Assembly: GCA_014380615.1 (NCBI GenBank)
Contig: JACMJM010000014.1
Span: 1 to 64,000, forward strand
Direction: 5' to 3'
Length of the DNA stretch: 64,000 nucleotides
From: Sphingobacteriaceae bacterium
GTDB taxonomy: Bacteria > Bacteroidota > Bacteroidia > Sphingobacteriales > Sphingobacteriaceae
A program made the position numbers and the translations under genes. Of this stretch, positions 34,093-43,259 are shown one piece after another. The notes below the pieces were generated by a model. It was not told the DNA's origin. It did not search any database and saw only the letters and a program-made list of their open reading frames with translations. Within the stretch, counting starts at the first letter, position 1. Every line of letters begins with the position of its first letter.

Positions 34093-35274
34093 ATGAGTTA
34101 TCATGTTAACGAAAGAGGATATTTTGGAACATTTGGCGGAGCATATATTCCGGAAATGTTATACCCGAACGTTGAAGAATTAAGAACGAAATACCTGGAT
34201 ATTATTTATGAACCTAAATTTCAGGAAGAATATCAGCAACTACTTAGAGATTATGTGGGCCGCCCCTCGCCTCTTTACTTAGCCGAGCGATTGTCTGAAA
34301 AATATGGTGCCACTATTTACCTTAAACGGGAAGATCTTAACCACACCGGGGCTCATAAAATCAATAATACAGTTGGGCAAATCCTCCTGGCACAACGACT
34401 TGGGAAGAAGCGTATTATCGCAGAAACAGGCGCCGGCCAGCATGGCGTGGCAACAGCCACGGTTTGTGCCCTAAAAGGTATTGAGTGTGTAGTATATATG
34501 GGTGCTGTTGATATTGAAAGACAGGCTCCGAATGTTGCCCGAATGAAAATGATGGGTGCTACGGTTATTCCGGCTATATCTGGAAGCCAGACTTTAAAAG
34601 ATGCTACAAATGAAGCATTACGCGACTGGATCAATAACCCGGTAGATACACATTATATTATCGGATCGGCAGTTGGGCCGCATCCCTATCCCGATATGGT
34701 AGCACGTTTCCAGGCGATTATTTCTGAAGAAACTAAATGGCAATTAAAAGAGAAAACAGGCAAGGAAAATCCCGATTATATAATGGCCTGTGTAGGCGGC
34801 GGAAGTAATGCCATCGGTATGTTCTACCATTTTCTCGACCATGCAGATGTTAAGCTGATTGCGGTGGAAGCGGCCGGAAAAGGCGTAGATTCGGGCGAAT
34901 CGGCCGCAACAACCTATTTAGGTACCGAAGGGGTTTTACATGGCAGCCGCTCTATTGTAATGCAAACCCCCGACGGTCAGGTTATTGAACCCTATTCCAT
35001 TTCTGCGGGACTGGATTATCCTGGCATCGGTCCTCAGCATGCTCATTTACACACATCGCAACGGGCACAATATGTAAGCGTTACAGATGACGAAGCACTT
35101 AATGCTGGTTTGGAACTAACCCGGCTGGAAGGTATTATTCCTGCCATAGAAAGTGCGCATGCTTTTGCCTACCTTAATAAAATGAAATTTAAAGGCGATG
35201 AAACAGTAGTAGTATGCCTTTCGGGCCGGGGTGATAAAGATTTAGATAATTACATGAAATACTTTGGTTTTTAA
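34093..35274 (+). CDS. trpB: Tryptophan synthase beta chain
   Basis: A 393-residue PLP enzyme that condenses indole and serine. The PLP lysine is in HTGAHKINN, the phosphate loop is GGGSNAIG, and the early [10 protein letters not shown] is typical. The frame can be opened from TTG 34081, but ATG 34093 is chosen: a GGAGG at 34083-34087 lies at the right distance, one of the few clear Shine-Dalgarno sites in the window. Followed by trpA after 2 bases. Confidence 0.97.
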   Translation: MSYHVNERGYFGTFGGAYIPEMLYPNVEELRTKYLDIIYEPKFQEEYQQLLRDYVGRPSPLYLAERLSEKYGATIYLKREDLNHTGAHKINNTVGQILLAQRLGKKRIIAETGAGQHGVATATVCALKGIECVVYMGAVDIERQAPNVARMKMMGATVIPAISGSQTLKDATNEALRDWINNPVDTHYIIGSAVGPHPYPDMVARFQAIISEETKWQLKEKTGKENPDYIMACVGGGSNAIGMFYHFLDHADVKLIAVEAAGKGVDSGESAATTYLGTEGVLHGSRSIVMQTPDGQVIEPYSISAGLDYPGIGPQHAHLHTSQRAQYVSVTDDEALNAGLELTRLEGIIPAIESAHAFAYLNKMKFKGDETVVVCLSGRGDKDLDNYMKYFGF

Positions 35275-35276
35275 TT

Positions 35277-36062
35277 ATGAACAGAATTAATCAGCTTTTC
35301 GATCAAAAGAAAGAAAACATTTTATCTATATATTTTACTGCGGGGTATCCCGAATTAAACAGCACGCTTGACATTGCTCAGGCTTTGGAGGAAGCTGGAG
35401 CCGACTTTTTGGAAATTGGCATCCCCTATTCTGACCCACTAGCCGACGGGCCTGTAATCCAAAACAGTTCCTTAAAATCTATCGAAAACGGTATGACTTT
35501 GCCCATACTTTTCGATCAATTAAAAGATCTCAGAAAACGAGTAACAATACCTGTGTTGTTAATGGGGTACGTAAACCCGATTCTCCAATATGGAGTTGAG
35601 AAATTTTGTGCTTCTTGCAAGGAGGTTGGTGTAGACGGAGTAATAGCCCCCGATTTACCTATGTATGAATATGAAGAAATGTATATGGACTGCTTTAAAA
35701 GCAATAATTTAAGTAATATATTTCTTATTACCCCACAAACTTCAGATGAGCGAATCAGAAAGATAGATGAATTATCGAACGGCTTTATTTATCTGTTATC
35801 CTCCTCCTCAACCACCGGTAAAGATGTTTCGCTATCAGATATAACAGAGAACTATTTCTCGCGATTAAAAAACATGAATCTAAAAAATCCAACCATGATT
35901 GGATTTGGAATATCTGATAATAAAAGTTTTAACAAAGCGGCCCAATACGCTAATGGCGCAATTGTCGGAAGCGCATTTGTGAAGTTATTATCGGAGGATA
36001 ACTACATGGAAAAAATACCGGATTTTATTAGCTCATTGAAAGGGAAGCAAGAGTTTGCTTAA
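35277..36062 (+). CDS. trpA: Tryptophan synthase alpha chain
   Basis: A 261-residue TIM barrel that splits indole-glycerol phosphate and channels indole to TrpB. The catalytic Glu is in FLEIGIPYSDPLADGP with the Asp in the same motif; SSSSTTGKD and GFGISD form the phosphate site. Family length, complete. Last clear gene of the operon; the next gene starts 46 bases on and could be cotranscribed. Confidence 0.95.
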   Translation: MNRINQLFDQKKENILSIYFTAGYPELNSTLDIAQALEEAGADFLEIGIPYSDPLADGPVIQNSSLKSIENGMTLPILFDQLKDLRKRVTIPVLLMGYVNPILQYGVEKFCASCKEVGVDGVIAPDLPMYEYEEMYMDCFKSNNLSNIFLITPQTSDERIRKIDELSNGFIYLLSSSSTTGKDVSLSDITENYFSRLKNMNLKNPTMIGFGISDNKSFNKAAQYANGAIVGSAFVKLLSEDNYMEKIPDFISSLKGKQEFA

Positions 36063-36108
36063 AGCACTGGTTTTGTATACCCCTATTATTTTTTTAACAG
36101 CAATATAG

Positions 36109-36600
36109 ATGGCTTCAAAAACTCCTATAGTTCGACAAGTCTCCTGGCCCTCGGTGATTTTTCAGCTAATATTACTCGGATTACTTATTTGCATTTTCCA
36201 GATATTTGAATTTGCAGAGCCGTTTTTTACCGCAGCTTTAACCTATGCCATTTTAGCATTCGGACTTAGAATTAAAATTGCCCGATCTCACAGAAAAGGT
36301 CTGCAGCTGATTAAGCAGCAAAAACCTATTGAGGCCTTACCATTCTTTGAAAAAAGCGTGAATTATTTTACCAAATTTAATTGGATTGATAAATATCGTT
36401 ACCTGACGCTTTTAAGCTCATCAAAAATGACTTATAGGGAAATGGGCCTCTGTAACATCGCCTTTTGTTATAGCCAAACAGGCGAGGGATATAAAGCAAA
36501 AGAAGTTTATCAGATGATCTTAAAGGAGTATCCGGAGAATGGTTTAGCATACGCCGGGTACAATATGCTTAATTCGCTTGAGCAAAGCCAGCCCGACTAA
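36109..36600 (+). CDS. Small membrane protein with TPR-like C-terminus
   Basis: A 163-residue protein. Two hydrophobic helices near the N-terminus (FQLILLGLLICIFQIFEF, PFFTAALTYAILAFGL) are followed by a soluble part with a tetratricopeptide-like pattern (GLQLIKQQKPIEALPFFEKS, EYPENGLAYAGYNML). No function is known. Same strand as trpA; no terminator is seen between them. Confidence 0.65.
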   Translation: MASKTPIVRQVSWPSVIFQLILLGLLICIFQIFEFAEPFFTAALTYAILAFGLRIKIARSHRKGLQLIKQQKPIEALPFFEKSVNYFTKFNWIDKYRYLTLLSSSKMTYREMGLCNIAFCYSQTGEGYKAKEVYQMILKEYPENGLAYAGYNMLNSLEQSQPD

Positions 36601-36667
36601 ATAATTGGGATATAGAAATAACTAATTATTTATCGGATTCTTACCGTTAAACTTTGATTATTCAGGG

Positions 36668-37045
36668 TTACCGTTTTGTTGGACCACCTTTAATAACAGG
36701 CATATTATAGAAGTGAGGATATTTGGGATCAAGTTCGGCTATAAGAATCTTGGAAGTCTTTTTAGGCTTCAGAATCGGCATGTTGTAATTATCCGGAGAT
36801 GCAGTTTCCGGTTCATCAATATGTATGGTTCTTTTTTCGCCTTTAAAGTTAGAGGGGAGGTGATACTTGAAGGGAAATTGCGAATCGAAGTTCTTTGACT
36901 GATCTAACCTCAGCTGAATATTGGTTGCGGAATCCCGCTTGGCAGAACTTACAGCCTCCTTCTGGCTGAGTAATTCCTGTGCGGAAAGTTTAGCCGGCAT
37001 CGATATTATTGTTAGAAATGATAAAATCTTAAGGTATATTTTCAT
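36668..37045 (-). CDS. Hypothetical exported protein, 125 residues
   Basis: Signal peptide MKIYLKILSFLTIISMPAKLSA is followed by a hydrophilic, proline-rich mature part with two related phrases near the end (DNYNMPILKPKK and HFYNMPVIKGG). No family recognised. Likely periplasmic. Confidence 0.6.
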   Translation of the reverse strand: MKIYLKILSFLTIISMPAKLSAQELLSQKEAVSSAKRDSATNIQLRLDQSKNFDSQFPFKYHLPSNFKGEKRTIHIDEPETASPDNYNMPILKPKKTSKILIAELDPKYPHFYNMPVIKGGPTKR

Positions 37046-37135
37046 GGTTGTTGTTTGATAGCTTATGATAAATATACAGCTTACAAAATAAAAATGCTAT
37101 TTCAAGAAACTTAATTGATTCGAACAATCAGCAAA

Positions 37136-38566
37136 TTACACCTTAACCGTTTTCCAGCCTCCTCTATTAAACAGCCACAAGCTAAACAAGCCTACCGAAG
37201 TTTCGGAAATAAACACCGCCCAAAAAACACCCGAAGCCGCCCAGTCGAGCTGGATAGCGAGATACCACGACAAGGGAATTTGAATGAGCCAAAAAAACAC
37301 CAGATTAATTTTAGTGGGAGTTTTAGTATCGCCAGCACCATTAAAAGCTTGCGTTGAAACCATCCACCAGCCATAAACAAAGTATGAGAAAGAAAGAATC
37401 CGCAGCCATTCGGAACCTATATCGATAACTTTAGGATCATTCGTAAAAACCCGCATCAACTGCTCGTTGAAGAAAAAATATACAACCGAAACGCATACCA
37501 GGAAAATCATGTTATACTTACCTGTTTTCCAAACCGCTGATTCGGCCCGGTCCGGATTACCCGCTCCCAAGTTCTGCCCTACAAGTGTGGCGGCGGCATT
37601 CGAAAGCCCCCAGGCTGGCATCATGGTAAACATCATAATGCGGATAGTTATGGTGGCACCCGCAACGGCCTCGCTCCCTATCTCGGCAAGTATTCGCATT
37701 AGAAAGATCCACGAAGTCATAGCAACTATCATTTGACCGATTCCTCCAACCGAAGTGCGGAGAATACCCAACATACTTTTGGCATTCCAGCAAAGCTGAG
37801 ATAGCTTTACCTGAATGTGTTTACCCCCTTTCACAAGGATCCAGAGCTGTGTTAAAACGCCGGCTCCCCTACCTATATTGGTTGCTATAGCCGCACCCTC
37901 AATTCCTAATGCGGGTATCGGCCCCCAGCCAAAAATCAAAAGCGGGCATAAAACAATATTAATTCCATTCGAGATCCAAAGAATGCGCATAGCGATGGCT
38001 GCATCCCCGGCTCCCCGGAAAATGGCGTTAATAACGAATAACAGCATAATTACCACATTGCCGCCAAGCATCCATTGGGTATAGCGGTAGCCATGGTTAA
38101 TCGACCACTGATCCGCCCCCATCAAAGTAAGCATATCCTTAGCAAAGAAAATTCCTGCTATGGCAAAGGGCAATGAAGCCATTGAAGCGAGAATGATGGA
38201 TTGAATTGCCGAAACGGCGGCGTCTTTCTTGTTTTTCTCACCTACTCTGCGCGCAATTATAGCTGTTACAGACATCGCTAAACCCATCCCGATGGAATAT
38301 AGAAGAAATAAATAGGTTTCGGTGAGGCCAACCGTGGCTACAGCCGAGGGCCCGAGTTTGCTTACAAAAAATATATCAACTACCGCAAAAGTAGATTCCA
38401 TCACCAATTCCAGAATCATGGGCACAGCCAAAAGAAAAATGGCCTTCTTCATCGGAATTTCGGTATAATCCTCTTCAGTACCCTGAATTGCATTTTTTAG
38501 TTGCCGCCAAATAGAGCTTCCTCCTGCGGTATCGCCTGTTGTGCTATAACTTTCTACTTCTTTCAT
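37136..38566 (-). CDS. MATE family efflux transporter
   Basis: A 476-residue transporter with 12 predicted helices. The first helix region VPMILELVMESTFAVVDIFFVSKLGPSAVATVGLTE and the matching motif after the central loop are typical of the MATE/NorM family. It should expel drugs or metabolites by Na+ or H+ exchange. Substrate unknown. Single gene. Confidence 0.92.
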   Translation of the reverse strand: MKEVESYSTTGDTAGGSSIWRQLKNAIQGTEEDYTEIPMKKAIFLLAVPMILELVMESTFAVVDIFFVSKLGPSAVATVGLTETYLFLLYSIGMGLAMSVTAIIARRVGEKNKKDAAVSAIQSIILASMASLPFAIAGIFFAKDMLTLMGADQWSINHGYRYTQWMLGGNVVIMLLFVINAIFRGAGDAAIAMRILWISNGINIVLCPLLIFGWGPIPALGIEGAAIATNIGRGAGVLTQLWILVKGGKHIQVKLSQLCWNAKSMLGILRTSVGGIGQMIVAMTSWIFLMRILAEIGSEAVAGATITIRIMMFTMMPAWGLSNAAATLVGQNLGAGNPDRAESAVWKTGKYNMIFLVCVSVVYFFFNEQLMRVFTNDPKVIDIGSEWLRILSFSYFVYGWWMVSTQAFNGAGDTKTPTKINLVFFWLIQIPLSWYLAIQLDWAASGVFWAVFISETSVGLFSLWLFNRGGWKTVKV

Positions 38567-38718
38567 ACGAACCCATATTTTGTCATGTAAAACAATCTAA
38601 AAAGGAGGATTTTGTTTATTCCGGTTTTTACTCTGTAAAATTATCTAACAATAACCGGGATGGCCGGTAGCAGATATGACAAAATCAGGGGCTATTTGCG
38701 ACTCAAAGCCCTAAACAC

Positions 38719-38748
38719 AAAAAGGCCGTCCAAACGAACAGCCTTTTT
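38719..38748 (-). terminator. Intrinsic terminator of the histone-like gene
   Basis: AAAAAGGC and GCCTTTTT frame a 14-base loop region with additional GT/AC pairs; on the minus strand it is followed by T and lies 21 bases beyond the stop codon. Confidence 0.75.
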
Positions 38749-38768
38749 TAAAAAACCTGAAGCAATAA

Positions 38769-38951
38769 TTATTTCTTTGCTTTGTTTTTAATTTCAGTAA
38801 CTTCTTTTCTTGCGTCTGAAGCCAGAGATTTGATATCCTGTAATGCTTTGCGAACGCGAGTTCCAGCTGCGCTATTGCCGCCGTTGTAGAATTTCTCAGC
38901 GTCTTTTTCGATAGAGGCGAGAACTGCTTTAATCTGTGAAAATTTTTCCAT
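38769..38951 (-). CDS. Histone H1-like (Hc1-type) small protein
   Basis: A 60-residue helical protein, MEKFSQIKAVLASIEKDAEK ... RVRKALQDIKSLASDARKEVTE ... KNKAKK, lysine-rich at the end. This matches the short histone H1-like proteins common in Bacteroidota, which are thought to bind DNA. The open frame reaches 39029, but the extra 26 residues are not part of the family; ATG 38951 is the natural start. Own terminator, so monocistronic. Confidence 0.85.
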   Translation of the reverse strand: MEKFSQIKAVLASIEKDAEKFYNGGNSAAGTRVRKALQDIKSLASDARKEVTEIKNKAKK

Positions 38952-39130
38952 GTTGAATTTTAATGGGTGCAGATAAATGTAATTGATTTGTTCAATATAC
39001 GCAAGCAACTGGCTACCCGTTACAAACAATTTTTTTTATAAGGCAAAAAAACATCAAATACCCGCAAAAACCACCCCTACAATGATTTGGAGCAGACTTA
39101 AAGGGTTATAAATTTTTCTTTAAAATAGGA

Positions 39131-39721
39131 TTACGACAGACCAAGCTCCTTTTCAAGCTTTATAGCTTTAGGAAAAAGGATGTTACTTTCGAGATGAACG
39201 TGCAATAAAAGATCTTTTTCGAACTCTTCCAGCTTCTCATACAAACTAATAACCGACTCGGAAGCATTGGCGGGCAAGGTATAATTCCGGGTTACTTTCC
39301 GAATCATTATCATATCCGCGTCTGCCTCTTCATGCTCTACCTGCATTATCTGCGCGGGGTTATTCACCGTACCGAAAAAAGGGCGGCTAACTTTAATATT
39401 TTCGATAGATGCTTCGACAAGCTGCTCAATAAAAGGGAACAATACTTTCTCTTCTTTCATCATATGACGAGTAATATGAGAAGCCATTCGCCTGAATATT
39501 TGATACACCCTGATTATCTCGCGATGGATATGTCCTTCTTCGTCTGCAACCTTATGGGCCAGTTCTGAAATTACCGGCATGGTTTCATAAATATAAGCAT
39601 GGTGTTTTCTTACAATATGATCGCATAAATAGTCGAGCCGCCAGGTATCATAACTCTCTATTTTCTCAAGAAAAGTTACGGGTTTGGCACCAGGATTACT
39701 GTAAGTCGCTAAGCTTTTCAT
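39131..39721 (-). CDS. RIC/ScdA-type di-iron protein (Fe-S cluster repair)
   Basis: A 196-residue hemerythrin-like protein. The histidine pattern DHIVRKHHAYIYE, HIHREI, HMMKEEKVLFPFIE, MQVEHEEAD and HVHLESNILFPKA is that of RIC/YtfE/ScdA proteins, which repair Fe-S clusters damaged by nitric oxide or oxidants. The separate ScdA N-terminal (DUF542) domain is missing; only a short start precedes the hemerythrin part. No NO-responsive regulator is adjacent. Confidence 0.87.
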   Translation of the reverse strand: MKSLATYSNPGAKPVTFLEKIESYDTWRLDYLCDHIVRKHHAYIYETMPVISELAHKVADEEGHIHREIIRVYQIFRRMASHITRHMMKEEKVLFPFIEQLVEASIENIKVSRPFFGTVNNPAQIMQVEHEEADADMIMIRKVTRNYTLPANASESVISLYEKLEEFEKDLLLHVHLESNILFPKAIKLEKELGLS

Positions 39722-39855
39722 ACACGTATAATCAAGTCGCTAATCTTCTGTTTACAAAATAAAAGATAAAATGAAGAGGATAAAATGACCGAAATCACGT
39801 ATTGACAGGTTATATATCACAGTAAAGAAATATTTAAGGAATTTTTTGTTCGGAA

Positions 39856-40060
39856 CTAAGCGGCTGACATTTGCTGCTGGAAGCTTACCACAATAAACTC
39901 TACGGGATGCAGCACAGCTACCTTAATACAACATTCATAACTCCGTTAAGAATATCGTCGCCGGACATGGTAGTACCAAGGACGCATAACACCGAAAAGG
40001 CGTCGGACGGGCTTGCTCCTTGTAGTCCGCCCTGTTTCCATATCCAAGTTAAAAAGCTGA
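39856..40060 (-). pseudogene. C-terminal remnant of a contractile tail sheath gene
   Basis: Minus strand reads SFLTWIWKQGGLQGASPSDA then FSVLCVLGTTMSGDDILNGV and MNV; after a one-base shift near 39932 it continues VAVLHPVEFIVVSFQQQMSA and stops at TAG (39858-39856). The pattern W-KQG-L-GA-P-DAF-V--GLG-TM---DIL-G ... V-HP-EFI---F is the C-terminal domain of phage and extracellular-contractile-injection-system sheath proteins. Only about 68 codons survive, with the frame broken. It abuts the hybrid-kinase stop codon by five bases. The rest of the gap (39722-39855) holds nothing else recognisable. Confidence 0.75.
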
Positions 40061-40065
40061 TTAAA

Positions 40066-41844
40066 TTAATTTGAAGACTTTAATAAAGATTCTGATTTTA
40101 TTTTCGAATACAAATCATTCAATTTAAATGGTTTCAGGATAAATCCGTTCATCCCGAAAGCTCTTATCTTTTCGTTAAGATTACCTGATACGGAAGCGGT
40201 TAAAGCAATAATACTAATGTGAGATTTAACCGGATCATCAAATTCTCGAATGGCTTTAGAAGCCTCGTAGCCATCCATTACCGGCATATGTAAATCCATT
40301 AAAATCAAGTCAAAATCCTCAGCACTTAATTTTTCCAGGGCCTCTTTCCCGTTAAGGGCAAAGCTAAACCGGCAATTCCATTTCGAAAAAATCTTCACTA
40401 ATAGAATTCGGTTCATGGCGTTATCTTCCGCGATTAAAATTCTAAGGCCCGATAAATCATAAACATTTTCGGTAGAATCCGGAAGCGCATTCTCTACTGT
40501 TCTGTCGAGAGTAAGTGTTAAGTCGAAAGAGAATTCGGAACCAACATTCGGAGTACTTTTTAAATTGATGGCACTGTTAAATAAGAATAACAAACGTTTA
40601 ACGATGGCGAGCCCTAAACCTGTACCTCCGAAATTTCTGGTGGTACTACTGTTTGCCTGGGTAAATGGCTCGAATATGGCTTCCTGCTTGTCGGGACTAA
40701 TTCCTAATCCGGTATCTTTTACTGATATGTTAATACTGATATTACCCTCATCGATATGCAAAAGTTTAAGGCTAAGCGCAACACTTCCTTCTTCGGTAAA
40801 CTTGATGGCATTGCCTGCCAGATTATAAATTATCTGCGCAATGCGGGTAGGATCGGTAATTACCTTGCGTCCGATTATCTCTTCATCAATATTCAAAATA
40901 AAATTAATACCTTTTTGGGTAGCCTGAAAACGTAATCCGTTACTTAAATCGCCAAACAGCCTGTCGAGATGAACCGAAATTGATTCAAGTTCGAGCTTGC
41001 CAGAACCCAATTTATTAAAGTCGAGTATATCGTTTATAAGCGTATGAAGGTTGGCTGCGGAAAACTTTAATATATTGAGGTTATCCTTCTGTTCGTCGTT
41101 ATGTGCGTCACGAAGCAATAATTCGCTTACCCCGATTACCGAATTTAGAGGCGTGCGCAACTCGTGCGACATGGTAGATAAAAAGTCTGACTTCGATTCG
41201 GCAGCCTGATTTGCTTCTTTTACGGCCAAAAGCAATTGAGTATTTAGAGCGTCTTTTTCTCGCAAATTATCAATAAAGGCCTGCCTGAATAAATAGTGGC
41301 TTAAAATAATGGTTACGAAATTTAATACTATCAGTATTTCAAACCCCGGAGATGCAATTGCCGCCGACGGGATTATATCAAGTGAAAACCGATTCTGAAA
41401 AAACAAGGACAAAAGCACAGGTGCTATTCCTAAAACCGAGTATAAAAATGCGAAATGCAATTGCAATAAGTAAAAGCTACTTAGTACAAGCATGAAAATA
41501 AACTGAATGGCAAGCGTATTAACCGTTTGCGCATACATAATAATGCTGGTCCAGATAAGAATTATGCCGAGCCAAATCATAGCGTGGGTTATGGCACGCA
41601 AAAACAGCTTGTTAATTAACAACACTTTAAGTAATACCAGGTAGAATACCAATAACACCACAGCCCGCTCAAATTGGTAAACCTGATTAAAGTGCCATGT
41701 AACCGCAATCGCGATAATAACCTTTACCAGAGAAAAAATCAGAACCGCGAAAAGGATTTTAATTCTTGCTTTTTCAAACGAATCGTTAGCTGAAGAAAGT
41801 ATTTTTTTTAATGACCAGTTAAAAAATGATAAGGATTGCTCCAT
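40066..41844 (-). CDS. Hybrid sensor histidine kinase with receiver
   Basis: A 592-residue inner-membrane kinase. About six helices fill the first 200 residues with no large periplasmic domain. HisKA carries FLSTMSHELRTPLNSVIGV (phosphorylated His), the ATPase domain ends in GGTGLGLAIVKRL, and a C-terminal receiver has LIAEDNAMN and the acceptor in LILMDLHMP. The signal is unknown. No response-regulator gene is adjacent, so phosphate must go to a protein encoded elsewhere. Confidence 0.93.
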   Translation of the reverse strand: MEQSLSFFNWSLKKILSSANDSFEKARIKILFAVLIFSLVKVIIAIAVTWHFNQVYQFERAVVLLVFYLVLLKVLLINKLFLRAITHAMIWLGIILIWTSIIMYAQTVNTLAIQFIFMLVLSSFYLLQLHFAFLYSVLGIAPVLLSLFFQNRFSLDIIPSAAIASPGFEILIVLNFVTIILSHYLFRQAFIDNLREKDALNTQLLLAVKEANQAAESKSDFLSTMSHELRTPLNSVIGVSELLLRDAHNDEQKDNLNILKFSAANLHTLINDILDFNKLGSGKLELESISVHLDRLFGDLSNGLRFQATQKGINFILNIDEEIIGRKVITDPTRIAQIIYNLAGNAIKFTEEGSVALSLKLLHIDEGNISINISVKDTGLGISPDKQEAIFEPFTQANSSTTRNFGGTGLGLAIVKRLLFLFNSAINLKSTPNVGSEFSFDLTLTLDRTVENALPDSTENVYDLSGLRILIAEDNAMNRILLVKIFSKWNCRFSFALNGKEALEKLSAEDFDLILMDLHMPVMDGYEASKAIREFDDPVKSHISIIALTASVSGNLNEKIRAFGMNGFILKPFKLNDLYSKIKSESLLKSSN

Positions 41845-42006
41845 TCGGATTAACGCATTATAAAATTATTAAACATTTTTAGAGCTATCAAAAGAGCATT
41901 TAAGCCTTAAAGGCCCCGGTTGCTGTTAATCTCTAAGTTAAGATAAAATCCTGGCATGAGGAAAGAAGAAATCTGTTTGGGCCCTGATGTGATGGCTTTT
42001 GAAATC

Positions 42007-42041
42007 AAAAAGGCATCACTTATTACCAGTGATGCCTTTTT
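42007..42041. terminator. Bidirectional terminator
   Basis: AAAAAGGCATCACT-TATTACC-AGTGATGCCTTTTT: 14 paired bases with A and T runs on the two sides. On the minus strand it ends the broken VOC gene. Confidence 0.85.
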
Positions 42042-42084
42042 AACTGCCAGACTACCAGGGCCTGTATCCGAATTAGGAATTCGA

Positions 42085-42495
42085 TTATTTTAATGAATGA
42101 AAGCCTATAGGATTTCCCTCGGTATCCATACATATTCCGCAATAACCGTATTGACCTATAGACATTTTTTCGCTTAGTACCTTCCCCCCTGCCGCAGCTA
42201 CACGCGAAATTTCTACCGCGCAATCTTCGCAAGTAAAATAAACCATGGTGCCGCCCGCGCCGGGTTTAAACATCGCCTACTTAACCAGCGAGCCACTAAT
42301 ACCTGTAGCTTCCATATTATCGGGAAAAAACACCATTTCAAAATAGTCATCACTGCCTTCTTCCGCACTCATTCCCTCGGGCATAGGTACCGATTCCATT
42401 TGTATAAGCAACACAGTTTCATAGAACTTCTGAGCCCTTGCCATGTCTTCTACATAAATTTCTGTCCATCCGATAGGATTTTGTATTGTTTCCAT
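42085..42495 (-). pseudogene. VOC (glyoxalase/bleomycin-resistance) family gene with in-frame stop
   Basis: One reading frame of 136 codons encodes a VOC protein: METIQNPIGWTEIYVEDMAR ... FYETVL ... GISGSLVK, then TAG (42276-42274), then AMFKPGAGGTMVYFTCEDCA ... GNPIGFHSLK. Both halves are parts of the same two-repeat fold and are in the same frame, so a single nonsense codon splits it. TAG serves as a normal stop elsewhere here (App1 gene, trpL). The members of this subgroup have unknown or varied functions. Reading through is unlikely. Confidence 0.85.
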
Positions 42496-42724
42496 AATTT
42501 TTAAAGCTTAACGGTTAATATTAGTTTTTTTATCCTTTTTCTGTAAAGCTATTAAGGTGAAACAAAAATCAGAAACGGAAATTTAAGACATAGGTGCCTA
42601 TTAAGACAAATTAAGGTGTATTTGCGTCAAAAAAAAGCGTATCGCTTCACAAATAAGCACATTAAATCATTAGGCAAAACCGGAAACCATTTATTGTCAA
42701 TCACCAGCAAGTAAAGCCTGAGGC

Positions 42725-42928
42725 CTATCGTAAGGTTCCCGGCTCATGATCCGGGCCAATACCTCTCACATTTAAGCGCCCATGGCTGGAATGTTTAGGC
42801 ACATAGTTTTGATAATGAGTGCCCGAAATCTCGTTTTTGGCAAGGCTTTCGGCAGGATTTTCAGGCTGTGAAGAGAGCTTTGTTTGATAACCATTTAGAT
42901 CTTTGTCGGCGTGTTGAGGAGTTTCCAT
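42725..42928 (-). CDS. Small hydrophilic hypothetical protein, 67 residues
   Basis: METPQHADKDLNGYQTKLSS ... VRGIGPDHEPGTLR. Very hydrophilic, probably disordered, no hydrophobic core. ATG start, stop TAA. I think similar short proteins occur in related genomes but cannot confirm. No function. Confidence 0.5.
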   Translation of the reverse strand: METPQHADKDLNGYQTKLSSQPENPAESLAKNEISGTHYQNYVPKHSSHGRLNVRGIGPDHEPGTLR

Positions 42929-43195
42929 AAGATTTAATTTAAAATGGTTTATTGATTATAATGTCTATACAATTTACAAAACTATTTTGACAATTACAAG
43001 GATTATAACACTATACGGGTGCCCTGTAACAAAGATCTCCTGGTTTATTAACAAAATTTAGCTTAGCATGATCTGTTTCCCTGTCGGATAAATCCGTGGG
43101 CAAGTACTTTTCGTAAATGAATAAGTACAAACGTATGCGGTAAAGCCGGATACAAGAGGCAGATGAGTTTATTCGTCGCATATTAAAAATGCTTA

Positions 43196-43203
43196 TATCT
43201 TTG
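43196..43203 (+). promoter_or_regulatory. -7 element (TATCTTTG) of the cupin gene
   Basis: TATCTTTG matches TAnnTTTG exactly, 57 bases before the ATG. A -33 TTG is not obvious at the right distance. The rest of the gap 42929-43195 shows no gene or clear structure. Confidence 0.5.
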
Positions 43204-43259
43204 AAAAGAATTTTGAGTTCGAAGATTGCCTTGCTAAGAACACCCGTATAATTAAAGAA

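Noticed and set aside
42274..42276. TAG as a recoded amino acid
   Set aside because: TAG ends normal genes in the window, and no sign of pyrrolysine machinery or a special structure is seen.
42496..42724. Possible promoter or RNA between the VOC gene and the 67-residue gene
   Set aside because: AT-rich with no consensus element or stable stem-loop that I could support.
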